A DNA stretch of 64,000 nucleotides from Collinsella sp. UBA6357 (GCA_002437815.1 DJRP01000028.1:1-64000), one strand, 5' to 3'; positions 42,231 through 51,349 are shown, counted from the first letter of the stretch. A program made the numbers and translations. The notes: a model not told the origin generated them from the letters alone.

Positions 42231-42818
42231 TTAAAGCTTCAGGAACATCTCATGCAGACGGGGATCGCCGTCGAGCTCGGGGTGAAAAGCGACACCCAGC
42301 TGGTTGCCCTGGCGAGCGGCGACGATTCTCCCGTCGACTTTGGTGAGGATTTCGACGCTGTCTCCGACCTCGACGATGCGCGGTGCGCGGATGAACGTGA
42401 GTGGCACCTTGCCCTCGATCCCTGCGACCGGGGCCTGCGCATGGAAGCTGCCGAGCTGCCGCCCATACGCGTTTCGCTCGACGAGCACGTCCATGGTCGC
42501 GAGTCGTGGCGTGCCCTTATCGTCATGGGCGGCAAGGCGCTTCGCCAAGAGAATAAGACCCGCGCAGGTGCCAAGCACCGGCATCCCGTCAGCGATGCGG
42601 TCTCGCAGACCCTTGAGCATACCGAGCTCTTCAAGAAGCTTTCCCTGGACTGTTGACTCGCCTCCGGGGAGCACCAGGCGGTCAAAAGGTCGGTTGATAT
42701 CCGCCGCTTGCCTCAGCTCGATACACTTTGCGCCCAGCATGGCGAGCTGGGCCTCATGCTCGTCAAATGCTCCCTGGACGGCGAGTACCGCGACCGTCTG
42801 GTCTGCAAAATCTGACAT
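42231..42818 (-). CDS. pdxT: PdxT, glutaminase subunit of pyridoxal 5'-phosphate synthase
   Basis: The 195-residue class I glutamine amidotransferase makes ammonia for PdxS. It has VLAVQGAFDEH at the N-terminus, the LPGGESTV loop, the nucleophile in GTCAGLILLAK, RNAYGRQLGSF and the His-Pro-Glu triad end FHPEL. Length is usual for the family. It is 45 bp downstream of pdxS in the same transcript. The operon is divergent from pdxR. Confidence 0.95.
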   Translation of the reverse strand: MSDFADQTVAVLAVQGAFDEHEAQLAMLGAKCIELRQAADINRPFDRLVLPGGESTVQGKLLEELGMLKGLRDRIADGMPVLGTCAGLILLAKRLAAHDDKGTPRLATMDVLVERNAYGRQLGSFHAQAPVAGIEGKVPLTFIRAPRIVEVGDSVEILTKVDGRIVAARQGNQLGVAFHPELDGDPRLHEMFLKL

Positions 42819-42863
42819 ATGGAATCCCCCTTGGTTTCGTCCACCCGCTCGAGGAGCTCGTTC

Positions 42864-43757
42864 TTAGCGTCCGCGCTCCTCCATGATGATCTCGATCTCG
42901 TCGGCGTTGATGCCGACCATCGCCTCGCCCAGGTCTTCCGAGAGCTCGGCGATCATCTTGGCATCGGTGTAGTTGGCGACGGCTTTGACGATGGCGGCAG
43001 CGCGCTTGGCAGGGTCTCCGCTCTTGAAGATGCCGGATCCCACAAAGACGCCCTCGGCACCGAGCCGCATCATGAGGGCCGCGTCTGCCGGCGTCGCCAC
43101 GCCGCCGGCGGCGAAATTCACGACGGGGAGCTTGGCGTGGGTGTGAACCTCGCGCACGAGCTCGACCGGAACCTGCAGTTGTTTGGCGGCCTCGAAGAGC
43201 TCATCGTCGCGCAGGGCCACGACGTCGCGGATCTGCTTTTGGATCTTGCGCATGTGGCGTACGGCCTGGACCACGTCGCCTGTGCCCGGTTCGCCCTTGG
43301 TGCGGATCATCGTGGCACCCTCGGCCACGCGTCGCAGTGCCTCGCCGAGGTCGCGCGCGCCGCAGACGAACGGCACGTCGAACTGTGTCTTATCGATGTG
43401 ATAGACGTCGTCGGCGGGGGAGAGCACCTCGGACTCGTCGATGTAGTCGATCTCGATCGCCTGCAGGATCTGTGCCTCGACGATATGGCCGATACGACAC
43501 TTGGCCATGACGGGAATCGAGACGGCCTGCTGGATACCCTTAATCATCTTGGGATCGCTCATGCGGGAGACACCGCCGGCGGCGCGGATGTCGGCCGGGA
43601 TGCGCTCGAGCGCCATGACGGCGCAGGCGCCGGCCTCCTCGGCGATACGGGCCTGCTCGGGGGTGGTGACGTCCATGATGACGCCGCCCTTGAGCATCTG
43701 GGCGAGCTCTCGGTTGAGTTTGACGCGCTCGCCGCGCGCGGTGGGATCGGTTGCCAT
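42864..43757 (-). CDS. pdxS: PdxS, synthase subunit of pyridoxal 5'-phosphate synthase
   Basis: The 297-residue TIM barrel makes PLP from ribose 5-phosphate, glyceraldehyde 3-phosphate and ammonia. Signature parts are GGVIMDVTTPEQARIAEEAGACAVMALERIPADIRAAGGVSRM, PVMAKCRIGH (catalytic lysine), DESEVLSPADD, RTKGEPGTGD and NFAAGGVATPADAALMM with the second lysine region. The ATG follows AAGGAG. It is the first gene of pdxST and is presumably activated by PdxR when PLP is low. Confidence 0.96.
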   Translation of the reverse strand: MATDPTARGERVKLNRELAQMLKGGVIMDVTTPEQARIAEEAGACAVMALERIPADIRAAGGVSRMSDPKMIKGIQQAVSIPVMAKCRIGHIVEAQILQAIEIDYIDESEVLSPADDVYHIDKTQFDVPFVCGARDLGEALRRVAEGATMIRTKGEPGTGDVVQAVRHMRKIQKQIRDVVALRDDELFEAAKQLQVPVELVREVHTHAKLPVVNFAAGGVATPADAALMMRLGAEGVFVGSGIFKSGDPAKRAAAIVKAVANYTDAKMIAELSEDLGEAMVGINADEIEIIMEERGR

Positions 43758-43848
43758 GGTTGCTCCTTCTTCGAGGTTGGTGTCGCTTGGTCGAACATCC
43801 TAGAGGGAAGGTGGACATGGCAAAATATTCAATTTGGGAGATAATGAC

Positions 43849-43891
43849 AAGGCCAGACTAAGGCCAGTTTGAGTATACAGATAAGGCCAGA
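43849..43891. promoter_or_regulatory. PdxR direct-repeat operator
   Basis: AAGGCCAG occurs three times in direct orientation at 43849, 43860 and 43883, between divergent pdxS and pdxR. A TATACA box at 43874 lies between the second and third copies. PdxR-type regulators are known to bind direct repeats in this position. Confidence 0.65.
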
Positions 43892-43901
43892 AGGGCGTGA
43901 G

Positions 43902-45290
43902 ATGCTCGATTACAATTTGAACGAACGTGGATCCCTTACGCTGTACGAGTATATCTACCAGCGTATACGAGACGATATCGTCGATGGATCCATCGCTGCG
44001 GACGAGCATCTGCCTTCCAAGCGTACGCTTGCCGAACATCTAGCTACCAGTGTGATTACCATCGAGAATGCATATAGCCAGTTGGTTGCCGAAGGATATG
44101 TGTACACGCGACCGCGACAGGGGTTCTATGCAAGCGCCTTGCCCAAGACGCGCAGGGCTAAGCCTCGACAGGACGATGGCGAGCGGGATTCCTATTCACC
44201 GGTGGTTCGGGGGGCGGTGAAGGGCGGTTTACCCGCGCCGGCACCGCTCTCGCCCTCGGCGCTCGATGCGGCGCGGCTGTGGCAGCGTGCCCTCAGGGCG
44301 ACGTTGACCTCAGAGGACGAGCGCGAGATCTTCGCTCCCGCTCCGGCCCAGGGCACGGAGCGGCTACGAGTCGCCATCGCGCGTCACTTGCGCGGTTCGC
44401 GCGGCATGAATGTCGATCCCGCGAACATCGTGGTCGGCGCCGGTGCGCAGCTGCTCGATACGATGCTCGTGCAGCTGCTGGGCCAAGAGCTGACCTATGC
44501 GGTCGAAGACCCCGGCTACCTGCGCCTCACGCATATCTACCAGGCAATGGGCTGCGAGGTGCGGCATATTCCGCTCGATGCCGAAGGTGTTTCTCTCGAG
44601 GCGCTTCGTTCGTCGGGCGCAGATGTGCTCCATCTGATGCCCTCGCATCAATATCCCACGGGGCTCGTCACGTCGATCGCCCGTCGCTACGCCCTCATGA
44701 GCTGGGCTTCCGAGCGCTCGGGCCGCTATCTCATCGAGGATGACTTCGACTGCGAGTTTCGCCTCGCGGGACGTCCTATCGCCCCGCTCGTCTCGATCGA
44801 CGCGGCAGGTTCGGTCATCTACACCAACACGTTTTCGAAGAGCCTGTCCTCGGCGCTACGCTTGGCCTACATGGTGTTGCCGGATAAGCTCATGGCGCAG
44901 TTTGACCGCGATTTGGGCTTCTACGCCTCCTCGGTGAGTTCGATCGACCAGATCGCCTTGGCGCGTCTCCTTGAATCGGGAGAATACGAACGCCATGTGA
45001 GCCGTGTACGCAAGCGCGCCCGCGAGGCCCGTGACTGCATCGTGGACGCGGTCAAGCAGATTTGCTCTGACGGGTCGATTGAGGTCGAGCATCCCGACGA
45101 TGGCCTCTATTGCGTGCTTGCCGCCGAGGGTTCCGCGGCCGCCCGCATGACGGCGGATGCCATGCCGGTGACACCGCTCGCCGATCATATATGGCGCGCG
45201 GAGAGTGCCGGTCCGGCGGACGGAAAGCGGCGTTTTCTGCTGCAGTATGAGCATGCCTCCGCGTTTGCCGAGGCCCTCCTCGGCGCATAG
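43902..45290 (+). CDS. pdxR: PdxR, MocR-family regulator
   Basis: The 462-residue protein has a GntR-type HTH (LTLYEYIYQRIRDDIVDGSIAADEHLPSKRTLAEHLATSVITIENAYSQLVAEGYV, about 10-75) followed by a fold-type I aminotransferase-like domain. The PLP-binding lysine is in NTFSKSLSSALRL. PLP bound to this domain switches DNA binding, giving feedback control of pdxST. The start at 43902 has AAGGG upstream. The gene is divergent from pdxS with the AAGGCCAG repeats between. Confidence 0.93.
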   Translation: MLDYNLNERGSLTLYEYIYQRIRDDIVDGSIAADEHLPSKRTLAEHLATSVITIENAYSQLVAEGYVYTRPRQGFYASALPKTRRAKPRQDDGERDSYSPVVRGAVKGGLPAPAPLSPSALDAARLWQRALRATLTSEDEREIFAPAPAQGTERLRVAIARHLRGSRGMNVDPANIVVGAGAQLLDTMLVQLLGQELTYAVEDPGYLRLTHIYQAMGCEVRHIPLDAEGVSLEALRSSGADVLHLMPSHQYPTGLVTSIARRYALMSWASERSGRYLIEDDFDCEFRLAGRPIAPLVSIDAAGSVIYTNTFSKSLSSALRLAYMVLPDKLMAQFDRDLGFYASSVSSIDQIALARLLESGEYERHVSRVRKRAREARDCIVDAVKQICSDGSIEVEHPDDGLYCVLAAEGSAAARMTADAMPVTPLADHIWRAESAGPADGKRRFLLQYEHASAFAEALLGA

Positions 45291-45308
45291 TCTCGGCATA
45301 AGGAAAAC

Positions 45309-45336
45309 GGGGCCGGCTCCTTAAGGAACCGGCCCC
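45309..45336. terminator. Terminator between pdxR and rubrerythrin
   Basis: GGGGCCGGCTCCTT is followed directly by AAGGAACCGGCCCC, nearly perfect arms with one mismatch. Convergent genes on both sides share it. Confidence 0.75.
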
Positions 45337-45365
45337 ATCTAAAGGTGCGATATGGAAGCGTCGGT

Positions 45366-45926
45366 TTAGCCGAAGTAGCGCTTGAGCAGGCCCTCGAATG
45401 CCTTGCCGTGACGAGCCTCGTCGCGAGCCATCTCATGCACGGTGTCGTGGATTGCATCGAGGTTGGCGGCCTTGGCACGCTTGGCGAGGTCGGTCTTGCC
45501 GGCGGTGGCGCCGTTCTCGGCCTCGACACGCATCTCGAGGTTCTTCTTGGTGGAGTCGGTCACGACCTCACCCAGCAGCTCGGCGAACTTGGCGGCGTGC
45601 TCGGCCTCCTCGTGAGCGGCCTTCTCGTAGTACAGGCCGACCTCGGGATAGCCCTCGCGATGGGCGACGCGCGCCATGGCGAGATACATACCGACCTCGG
45701 AGCACTCGCCCTCGAAGTTGGCACGCAGGTCGGCGACGATGTCCTCGGGGACACCCTCGGCCTTGCCGACGCCCACGACATGCTCGGCAGCCCAGGTGAA
45801 GCCGCCCTCATCCTGCTTGAGGAAACGCGAACCCGGAACGCCGCACTGGGGGCACTTGAAATCCTCGGGCAGCTCGTCGCCGTCAAACTCTTCAACATAA
45901 CCGCAAACGGGGCAAACAAACTTCAT
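45366..45926 (-). CDS. Reverse rubrerythrin (rubredoxin domain at the N-terminus)
   Basis: The 186-residue protein puts a rubredoxin-like Cys4 site (CPVCG at 5-9 and CPQCG at 25-29) before the ferritin-like four-helix diiron domain, the order opposite to normal rubrerythrin. The diiron domain contains FEGECSEVGMYLAMARVAHREGYPEV, EKAAHEEAEHAAKFAE and EMARDEARHGKAFE with the expected E/H ligands. Reverse rubrerythrins reduce hydrogen peroxide in anaerobes. The start at 45926 is chosen from the N-terminal MKFVCPVCGY. Confidence 0.93.
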   Translation of the reverse strand: MKFVCPVCGYVEEFDGDELPEDFKCPQCGVPGSRFLKQDEGGFTWAAEHVVGVGKAEGVPEDIVADLRANFEGECSEVGMYLAMARVAHREGYPEVGLYYEKAAHEEAEHAAKFAELLGEVVTDSTKKNLEMRVEAENGATAGKTDLAKRAKAANLDAIHDTVHEMARDEARHGKAFEGLLKRYFG

Positions 45927-46099
45927 GATTCGATCCCTTCGATCGATGGCGATGTGACGTATTGCCCGGTCCCTTATGGGCCCTCTCCGGGCGTGCGTCT
46001 TGACGAGTTCTATTATCCATAAATGCAACCAAATGTGAAGCCTATTAGGAATGATTTTTAATAAAACAATTTAAGCGCCGCAATTCCCGCGTTTCGCCT

Positions 46100-46990
46100 T
46101 TAGCAGCGACCGCACAGCCCACAGCGTACGCAGCCGTTGCAGATCAGTTGGCTTCCGCAGGTATGGCACCATTCATAGAAAGGTGGTTGCCAGAGCTCGG
46201 CACGGGGAACTTCAAGGCCCACCGGGTCACGAAGTTCCCATACGATCGAGCGTCCCCGATGCTGCAGCCCCGATTTCCAGGCCTGTTCGCTTTGCAGATT
46301 CTTATTGCGCAAATGGTAGGACTTTCCGTCTTTGACGAACACCGAGCCCGTCTCGATGAAGGCGAACGTCACGTCGGCGCGCACGCATTCGCTGTAAAGC
46401 GCTTGAACCCACTCATAGTGGCAGGGTCGTGCGCCTCCGTAGTTTTCGCCGCCGACGATGACCTGTTCGATGCCATGCTCGCCCAGGCAGCCCGGAGTTG
46501 CCGCTTCGATCGATGCGCTTCCGATATAGGGCGCGCACATCACGCCTCTATGCGCCGCGGGCGTCTCGAGCAGCAAGGGGATGCGCTCATTGGCACGTCT
46601 CTGGTTTTCGCACGTTACGTTGAGCATGACGTTTGGCCATCCCGCGCCCCAATCAGGTGGTAAACATGTGCTGAAGCGCTCCGGGCGCTTGGTCAGGATA
46701 AAGAACTTGACGTCGGGACGCTGACGGACGATCTCCCAAGCGGCGGGGCGCCATGGGTCGGCCTCGGGCACCAAAAAGTCCGAGGTCATGCAGATGCGGA
46801 GCAGCTCGCCAGCCTGAACTTTATAGGATCCGTCGCGTCGTCTCTGCAAAGGGTAGTCGAAACTCGATTTCGAGCGTGTGACGACATGGGGGTCGATTCC
46901 GCGATGCTTGTCCATATAGAACATATAGCAGTTAGCGCAGCCTTCGCTGGCGGGCGTGCAACCATGCCAGGGGTTCCAGATGTCGTGCAT
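46100..46990 (-). CDS. DUF5131 (phage Gp37/Gp68) family protein with C-terminal zinc ribbon
   Basis: The 296-residue protein starts MHDIWNPWHGCTPASEGCANCYMFYMDKHRG, where the cysteines follow C-x6-C-x2-C, a spacing seen in DUF5131 and resembling a radical-SAM cluster motif. It continues with MTSDFLVPEADPWR, FILTKRPERF, VTCENQRRANERIPLLLETPAAHRGVMCAPYIG and VGGENYGGARPCHYEWV, all usual for the family. The C-terminus CHTCGSQLICNGCVRCGLCGRC looks like a zinc ribbon. Many members are phage-borne; no other phage gene is here. The biochemical role is unknown. Confidence 0.85.
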   Translation of the reverse strand: MHDIWNPWHGCTPASEGCANCYMFYMDKHRGIDPHVVTRSKSSFDYPLQRRRDGSYKVQAGELLRICMTSDFLVPEADPWRPAAWEIVRQRPDVKFFILTKRPERFSTCLPPDWGAGWPNVMLNVTCENQRRANERIPLLLETPAAHRGVMCAPYIGSASIEAATPGCLGEHGIEQVIVGGENYGGARPCHYEWVQALYSECVRADVTFAFIETGSVFVKDGKSYHLRNKNLQSEQAWKSGLQHRGRSIVWELRDPVGLEVPRAELWQPPFYEWCHTCGSQLICNGCVRCGLCGRC

Positions 46991-47086
46991 GCCCTGCGCC
47001 TCCCCGCGGTTCCTGTGTCGATCGGACGGTGTGCAGCATGGTAGCACCGCTCTTGAAATCGCAAAAAAGCGAGGTGCTTGTGTAAA

Positions 47087-47166
47087 TGTTGATATGTAAA
47101 CAAATAAGTAGTCTTCCATCGACGGTGGCGTTACAATCCCTCGGGTAAATGTTGATGTATTAACAA
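47087..47166. promoter_or_regulatory. Two Rex-like operators upstream of the alcohol/aldehyde dehydrogenase operon
   Basis: TGTTGATATGTAAACAA (47087-47103) and TGTTGATGTATTAACAA (47150-47166) are imperfect direct copies spaced 63 bp apart, about six helical turns. Read on the other strand they approximate TTGTTAA-N4-TTAACAA, the NADH-sensing repressor Rex site. Rex commonly represses fermentative dehydrogenases. Rex itself is not in this window. Confidence 0.6.
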
Positions 47167-47186
47167 AAAAGAACCGAGGTTTGCCG

Positions 47187-48410
47187 ATGCGATGGGAGAA
47201 AAGATGCTGGTGCCGAATCTATCAGGTGGCATTTAGGGCTGTGTTGCCATTGCTTCCGTATCGCGAGCCGATGCTCTTGGACAGTGTTGAGGGCGTTGCC
47301 GCGGCCCTCGGCGACCGGGGCATCAAAAGCGCTTTGCTGGTGACCGATCCCGGTATCGCGCGCTTGGGGCTGACGGGCACCCTTGAGCGTTCGCTTGCGA
47401 AGGCGGGTATCGGCTGCGCGATCTATTCGAAAACGCATGCTAATCCCACTGTGGAGGATGTCGAAGAGGCCGTGGCGCTTTACCGTGCACATAGATGCGA
47501 AGCCCTCATCGGCTTTGGTGGCGGATCGGCGATGGACTGTGCCAAGGGGGTCGGCGCGCGCATCGCCCAACCTCGAAAATCGCTCGAAAAGATGCGCGGT
47601 CTTTTGCGCATCCACCGTCGTCTCCCGCTTTTGATTGCCGTTCCCACGACCGCCGGCACCGGCAGCGAGGTGACGCTTGCCGCGGTTATCACCGACAGCG
47701 AGACGCACTACAAATACCCGATCAACGATTTTGTGCTCATTCCCCGTATTGCGGTTCACGATCCTGCGCTCACGCTTGGCTTGCCGGCGTCCATCACGGG
47801 CCAAACGGGGATGGATGCCCTCACCCATGCCGTCGAGGCCTATATCGGTCGCAGCGCCACGTCCTATACGAGGCAAAACGCCCGCGAGGCGGTGCGGCTC
47901 ATCCATGACAACCTGCTCGGCGCCTATGAGGACGGGTCGGATATCGAGGCCCGCAGCAGCATGCTCGAGGCTTCTTATCGGGCGGGTATCGCTTTTACGC
48001 AATCGTATGTAGGCTACGTGCACGCTATCGCGCACAGCCTGGGAGGCCAGTACGGCATCGCCCATGGGCTTGCCAATGCCATCATCTTGCCGCATATGTT
48101 GCGGGCCTACGGAGAGTCTGCACAGGCGAAGCTCGCCGAGCTCTCGCGCGCGGCAGACATCGCATCAGCGACATCGAACGATAAAGAGGCGGCAGAGGCG
48201 TTTATCGCCTGGATTGAGCGCATGAACGCTAGGCTGGGGATTCCCGTCTACGTGGAGGACATTCGGCGTGCGGATATTCCTGTCATGGCTGCGCATGCCG
48301 ACGCCGAGGCCAATCCGCTCTATCCGGTGCCACGCCTTATGGATCGCACGGAGCTGGAGCATATGTATGAGATCGTAGCCGGTCCTCATTTGATCAAGGA
48401 GGATGTATAG
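47187..48410 (+). CDS. Iron-containing alcohol dehydrogenase
   Basis: The 407-residue protein has the group III dehydrogenase features: GFGGGSAMDCAKG for NAD(P) binding, PTTAGTGSEVT, GMDALTHAVEAYIG and HAIAHSLGGQYGIAHGLANAIILPH, whose histidines and aspartate bind iron. The enzyme reduces aldehydes to alcohols in fermentation or oxidises diols. The ATG at 47187 is chosen because CCGAGG lies 8-9 nt upstream; a TTG at 47181 would add two residues. It precedes an aldehyde dehydrogenase gene with zero intergenic bases, so the pair is one transcript, and Rex-like sites lie upstream. Confidence 0.9.
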   Translation: MRWEKRCWCRIYQVAFRAVLPLLPYREPMLLDSVEGVAAALGDRGIKSALLVTDPGIARLGLTGTLERSLAKAGIGCAIYSKTHANPTVEDVEEAVALYRAHRCEALIGFGGGSAMDCAKGVGARIAQPRKSLEKMRGLLRIHRRLPLLIAVPTTAGTGSEVTLAAVITDSETHYKYPINDFVLIPRIAVHDPALTLGLPASITGQTGMDALTHAVEAYIGRSATSYTRQNAREAVRLIHDNLLGAYEDGSDIEARSSMLEASYRAGIAFTQSYVGYVHAIAHSLGGQYGIAHGLANAIILPHMLRAYGESAQAKLAELSRAADIASATSNDKEAAEAFIAWIERMNARLGIPVYVEDIRRADIPVMAAHADAEANPLYPVPRLMDRTELEHMYEIVAGPHLIKEDV

Positions 48411-49790
48411 ATGGATGCAATGCAGATCGCGCAAATCGTCGAGCATCAGCGGACCTACTTCAAGACGCACGCCACGTTTGATGTTGCCGAACGCAAACGG
48501 GCGCTGAAAGCGCTGCTTAAAGCGGTGCAGGCTCACGAGGATGATATCGCTGCGGCGCTTAAGGCCGATCTGGGAAAATCGCACGACGAGGCGTATATGT
48601 GCGAGATCGGTCTTTCACTGTCCGAGATCCGTTATCAGCTCGCGCACGTTGCCCGCTGGACACGACCCAAACTTCGCCCCTGCGATCTTGCCAACGCCAT
48701 AAGTGTGTGCAGCACGCGGCAGGTGCCCTATGGCGTGACGCTGATCATGGCACCGTGGAACTATCCGTTCCTGCTGACGCTCGAGCCGCTTGCCGGTGCG
48801 CTTGCGGCGGGAAACACCGTGGTGCTCAAGCCGAGCGCGTACGCACCGGCATCGAGTGCGGTGCTCCGGCAGATGTGCGAAGAAGCCTTTGACCCGCGGC
48901 TTGTGTGCGTGGTGGAGGGCGGTCGCGCCGAGAACACGGCTTTGCTCGATCAACGCTGGGACAACATCTTTTTCACCGGCGGCGTCCATGTGGGCAAGCT
49001 CGTCATGGAGCGCGCGAGCGCCAACCTCACGCCCGTCACACTCGAGCTCGGAGGCAAGAGCCCCTGCATCGTCGACGCCACCGCCAACTTGCGTGTGGCG
49101 GCGCGCCGCATCGCCTTTGGCAAATGGCTCAACGCCGGCCAGACCTGTGTGGCGCCCGATTACCTCATGGTCGAGACGCGCGTACACGATGAGCTCATCG
49201 CGCACATCAAGGAAGAGACGCGCCACATGTTCGGCGAGCGCCCGCTCGATAATCCTGACTACGGGCACATGATCAGCGAGAAGCACTTCGAGCGCGTGAT
49301 GGAGCTTATCGATCACGACAACGTGGTGCTCGGCGGGGGTTCGAGCCCCGAGTCGCTCAAGATCGAGCCGACGATCCTCGATGGTGTCACTCCTGCGGAC
49401 CCGGTGATGCAGGAGGAGATCTTCGGCCCGGTGCTGCCTGTGCTTACGTACGACACGCTCGATGAGGTCGAGCGCTTTGTGACGGAGCGGCCCACGCCGC
49501 TTGCGCTCTATATCTTTAGCGAGGACCGTGCTGTGCAGCAGCGCTTTACGCGATACGTGCCCTTTGGCGGCGGCTGCGTCAACGATACCATCATGCATCT
49601 CGCCACGAGCCATATGGGCTTTGGGGGCATGGGGGCGAGTGGCATGGGCCGCTATCACGGGCGCGAGAGCTTCGATACCTTCAGCCACAAGAAGAGTGTG
49701 GTCAATAAGGCGACATGGGTCGACATGCCGTTTCGCTACGCGCCGTATCACGCGTGGAAGAGCAAGTTCGTCCGTCTGTTTGTGCACTAG
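48411..49790 (+). CDS. Aldehyde dehydrogenase
   Basis: The 459-residue NAD(P)-dependent enzyme has APWNYPFLLTLEPLAGALAAGNTVVLKPS for cofactor binding, FFTGGVHVGK, LELGGKSPCIVD (general-base glutamate) and AGQTCVAPDYL (catalytic cysteine), then EEIFGPVLPV. Length (about 460) is like the AldA/YwdH group that lacks a long N-terminal extension. It starts one base after the alcohol dehydrogenase stop; AAGGAGGATG lies at the end of that gene. It should oxidise aldehydes to acids or work with its partner in redox balance. Confidence 0.93.
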   Translation: MDAMQIAQIVEHQRTYFKTHATFDVAERKRALKALLKAVQAHEDDIAAALKADLGKSHDEAYMCEIGLSLSEIRYQLAHVARWTRPKLRPCDLANAISVCSTRQVPYGVTLIMAPWNYPFLLTLEPLAGALAAGNTVVLKPSAYAPASSAVLRQMCEEAFDPRLVCVVEGGRAENTALLDQRWDNIFFTGGVHVGKLVMERASANLTPVTLELGGKSPCIVDATANLRVAARRIAFGKWLNAGQTCVAPDYLMVETRVHDELIAHIKEETRHMFGERPLDNPDYGHMISEKHFERVMELIDHDNVVLGGGSSPESLKIEPTILDGVTPADPVMQEEIFGPVLPVLTYDTLDEVERFVTERPTPLALYIFSEDRAVQQRFTRYVPFGGGCVNDTIMHLATSHMGFGGMGASGMGRYHGRESFDTFSHKKSVVNKATWVDMPFRYAPYHAWKSKFVRLFVH

Positions 49791-49955
49791 CGTCGGGCCG
49801 TGGCAGCGGCGCGGGACGTGGGCGGCCCGAGACCCGGCGTACCATCGCGCGCTCTTTGGAGGCCTTTTCGGATAGGGTGAATCGACCTCCGTGCCCATGC
49901 CCCGCATGCGGTAGAGTCTTGCCCTGAGCATGAAAACACGACGAAGGGCAAACCA

Positions 49956-50501
49956 ATGATGTGGTTCACCGCCGACCTTCATCTGGGCGACACGAATATC
50001 CTGCATGATATGGATCGACCGTTTTCCTCTGTCGAGGAGATGAACCGCAAGGTCATCGATGCCATCAACGAGAAGGTTGCCGAGGATGATCGCCTCTATA
50101 TCCTGGGTGATTTCACGTATCGCCTTTCCATGGCGGAGGCCGTGCGCCTGCGCGAACGCATCGCGTGCCAAAACATCGTGCTCATTCGCGGCAACCATGA
50201 TGGTGACTGGGAGGACTCCAAGGCCCCGGATATCTGGTCCGTCGTACGCGACTACCTCGAGATCGAACCGGGCTACGCCAAGGGTCACCGTCTGGTGCTA
50301 AGCCACTACCCCATGCTCAGCTGGAACGGCAAAGCGCGCGGCGCCATCATGCTTCATGGGCATATCCACAGCCGCGGTGAGCGCACCAACGCCCGCAACC
50401 GCGATCGCGAGCGCCCGATCCTGCGTTACGATGTGGGTCTGGACGCCAACGGCTACGTGCCGGTCAGTCGCGACCAGATCCTAAAGTTTTTCGGCCTGTA
50501 G
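49956..50501 (+). CDS. Calcineurin-like metallophosphoesterase
   Basis: The 181-residue protein carries all metallophosphoesterase blocks: DLHLGD, GDFT (usually GDxx), RGNHD, SHYPM and HGHIH. These bind two metals and hydrolyse phosphoester bonds, in small members of nucleotides or signalling diesters. Start at 49956 is preceded by GAAGGG; a second ATG follows directly. It is 14 bp upstream of a BglG-type antiterminator gene and may be co-transcribed by chance. Substrate unknown. Confidence 0.88.
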   Translation: MMWFTADLHLGDTNILHDMDRPFSSVEEMNRKVIDAINEKVAEDDRLYILGDFTYRLSMAEAVRLRERIACQNIVLIRGNHDGDWEDSKAPDIWSVVRDYLEIEPGYAKGHRLVLSHYPMLSWNGKARGAIMLHGHIHSRGERTNARNRDRERPILRYDVGLDANGYVPVSRDQILKFFGL

Positions 50502-50515
50502 GGGATAGACAGCAC

Positions 50516-51349
50516 ATGCGCGCCATTCAACGCATCAACCATAACGCCGCAATCTGCGAGGACGGGGCCGGCCGCCAGCTTATCGCGCTGGGGCGCGGTA
50601 TCGGCTTTGGTGATATGCCGCATGAGGTCGATCTCGATCTGGTGACGCGTACGTTCTACGGCATCGACAAGAAGTATCTGGCGTTTATCGACGAGGTCGA
50701 TCCCGAGGTACTCGAGTTCTCGGCCCAGCTTGCCGATATCGTCACGGCGCAGGTGTCCTATGAGCTGAGCCCCAACCTGCCCATCACGCTCGCCGACCAT
50801 ATCCAGTTTGCCATCAAGCGCGCTCGCGACCATATGGTGATGGCGCTGCCGCTCGAGCAGGATCTAGAGCAGCTTCATCCCATCGAATATCGCATCGGGC
50901 AGATGGCCGTCAACGGAATCCAAAAGACCTTTAAGGTGCGCATGCCCAGCAAGGAGGCGGGCGGCATCGCCATGTCGATCATCAACGCGGCGGTTCGTCC
51001 CAGCGATCGGCGAGTGCTCGAGGAGCGCCGCGAGGAACGCCTGCTCGATAAGACGGTCGCAGTGATTGAAGATGAGCTGGGCGTCGGGGTCGATCGCTCG
51101 TCGTTTGCGTTCACGCGTTTTGCCACGCATGTGCGCTATCTGCTCGATCGCGTGGCAAAGGGCGAGCCCATCGAGAGCGAGAATTCGGGACTGTATGACG
51201 TGATGGTCGAGCAGTATCCGACCGCCGCGCGCTGCGCCGGACGGATCGATGAGCTCGTTCAGGGTGCTTTTGGTGAACAGCTGTCGCGCGAAGAGCTCGT
51301 CTATCTCATCATGCACGTAAACCGCGTGGCGCAGGCGGCCGAGAAGTGA
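50516..51349 (+). CDS. BglG/LicT-family transcription antiterminator
   Basis: The 277-residue protein has an RNA-binding CAT domain (1-55, MRAIQRINHNAAICED...ALGRGIGFG) and two PRD domains (about 65-170 and 175-277) containing the phosphorylatable histidines in LADHIQFAIKR, LHPIEYRIGQ, TRFATHVRYLL and LIMHVNR. In the active state it binds a RAT hairpin and prevents termination. The matching RAT/terminator lies 90 bp downstream in front of a PTS gene, and that PTS is expected to control it by phosphorylation. The start follows AGGGG. Confidence 0.93.
   Translation: MRAIQRINHNAAICEDGAGRQLIALGRGIGFGDMPHEVDLDLVTRTFYGIDKKYLAFIDEVDPEVLEFSAQLADIVTAQVSYELSPNLPITLADHIQFAIKRARDHMVMALPLEQDLEQLHPIEYRIGQMAVNGIQKTFKVRMPSKEAGGIAMSIINAAVRPSDRRVLEERREERLLDKTVAVIEDELGVGVDRSSFAFTRFATHVRYLLDRVAKGEPIESENSGLYDVMVEQYPTAARCAGRIDELVQGAFGEQLSREELVYLIMHVNRVAQAAEK

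Noticed and set aside
48615..50288. 557-residue minus-strand open frame
   Set aside because: Antisense to the aldehyde dehydrogenase and metallophosphoesterase genes, with no ribosome site or recognisable domain.
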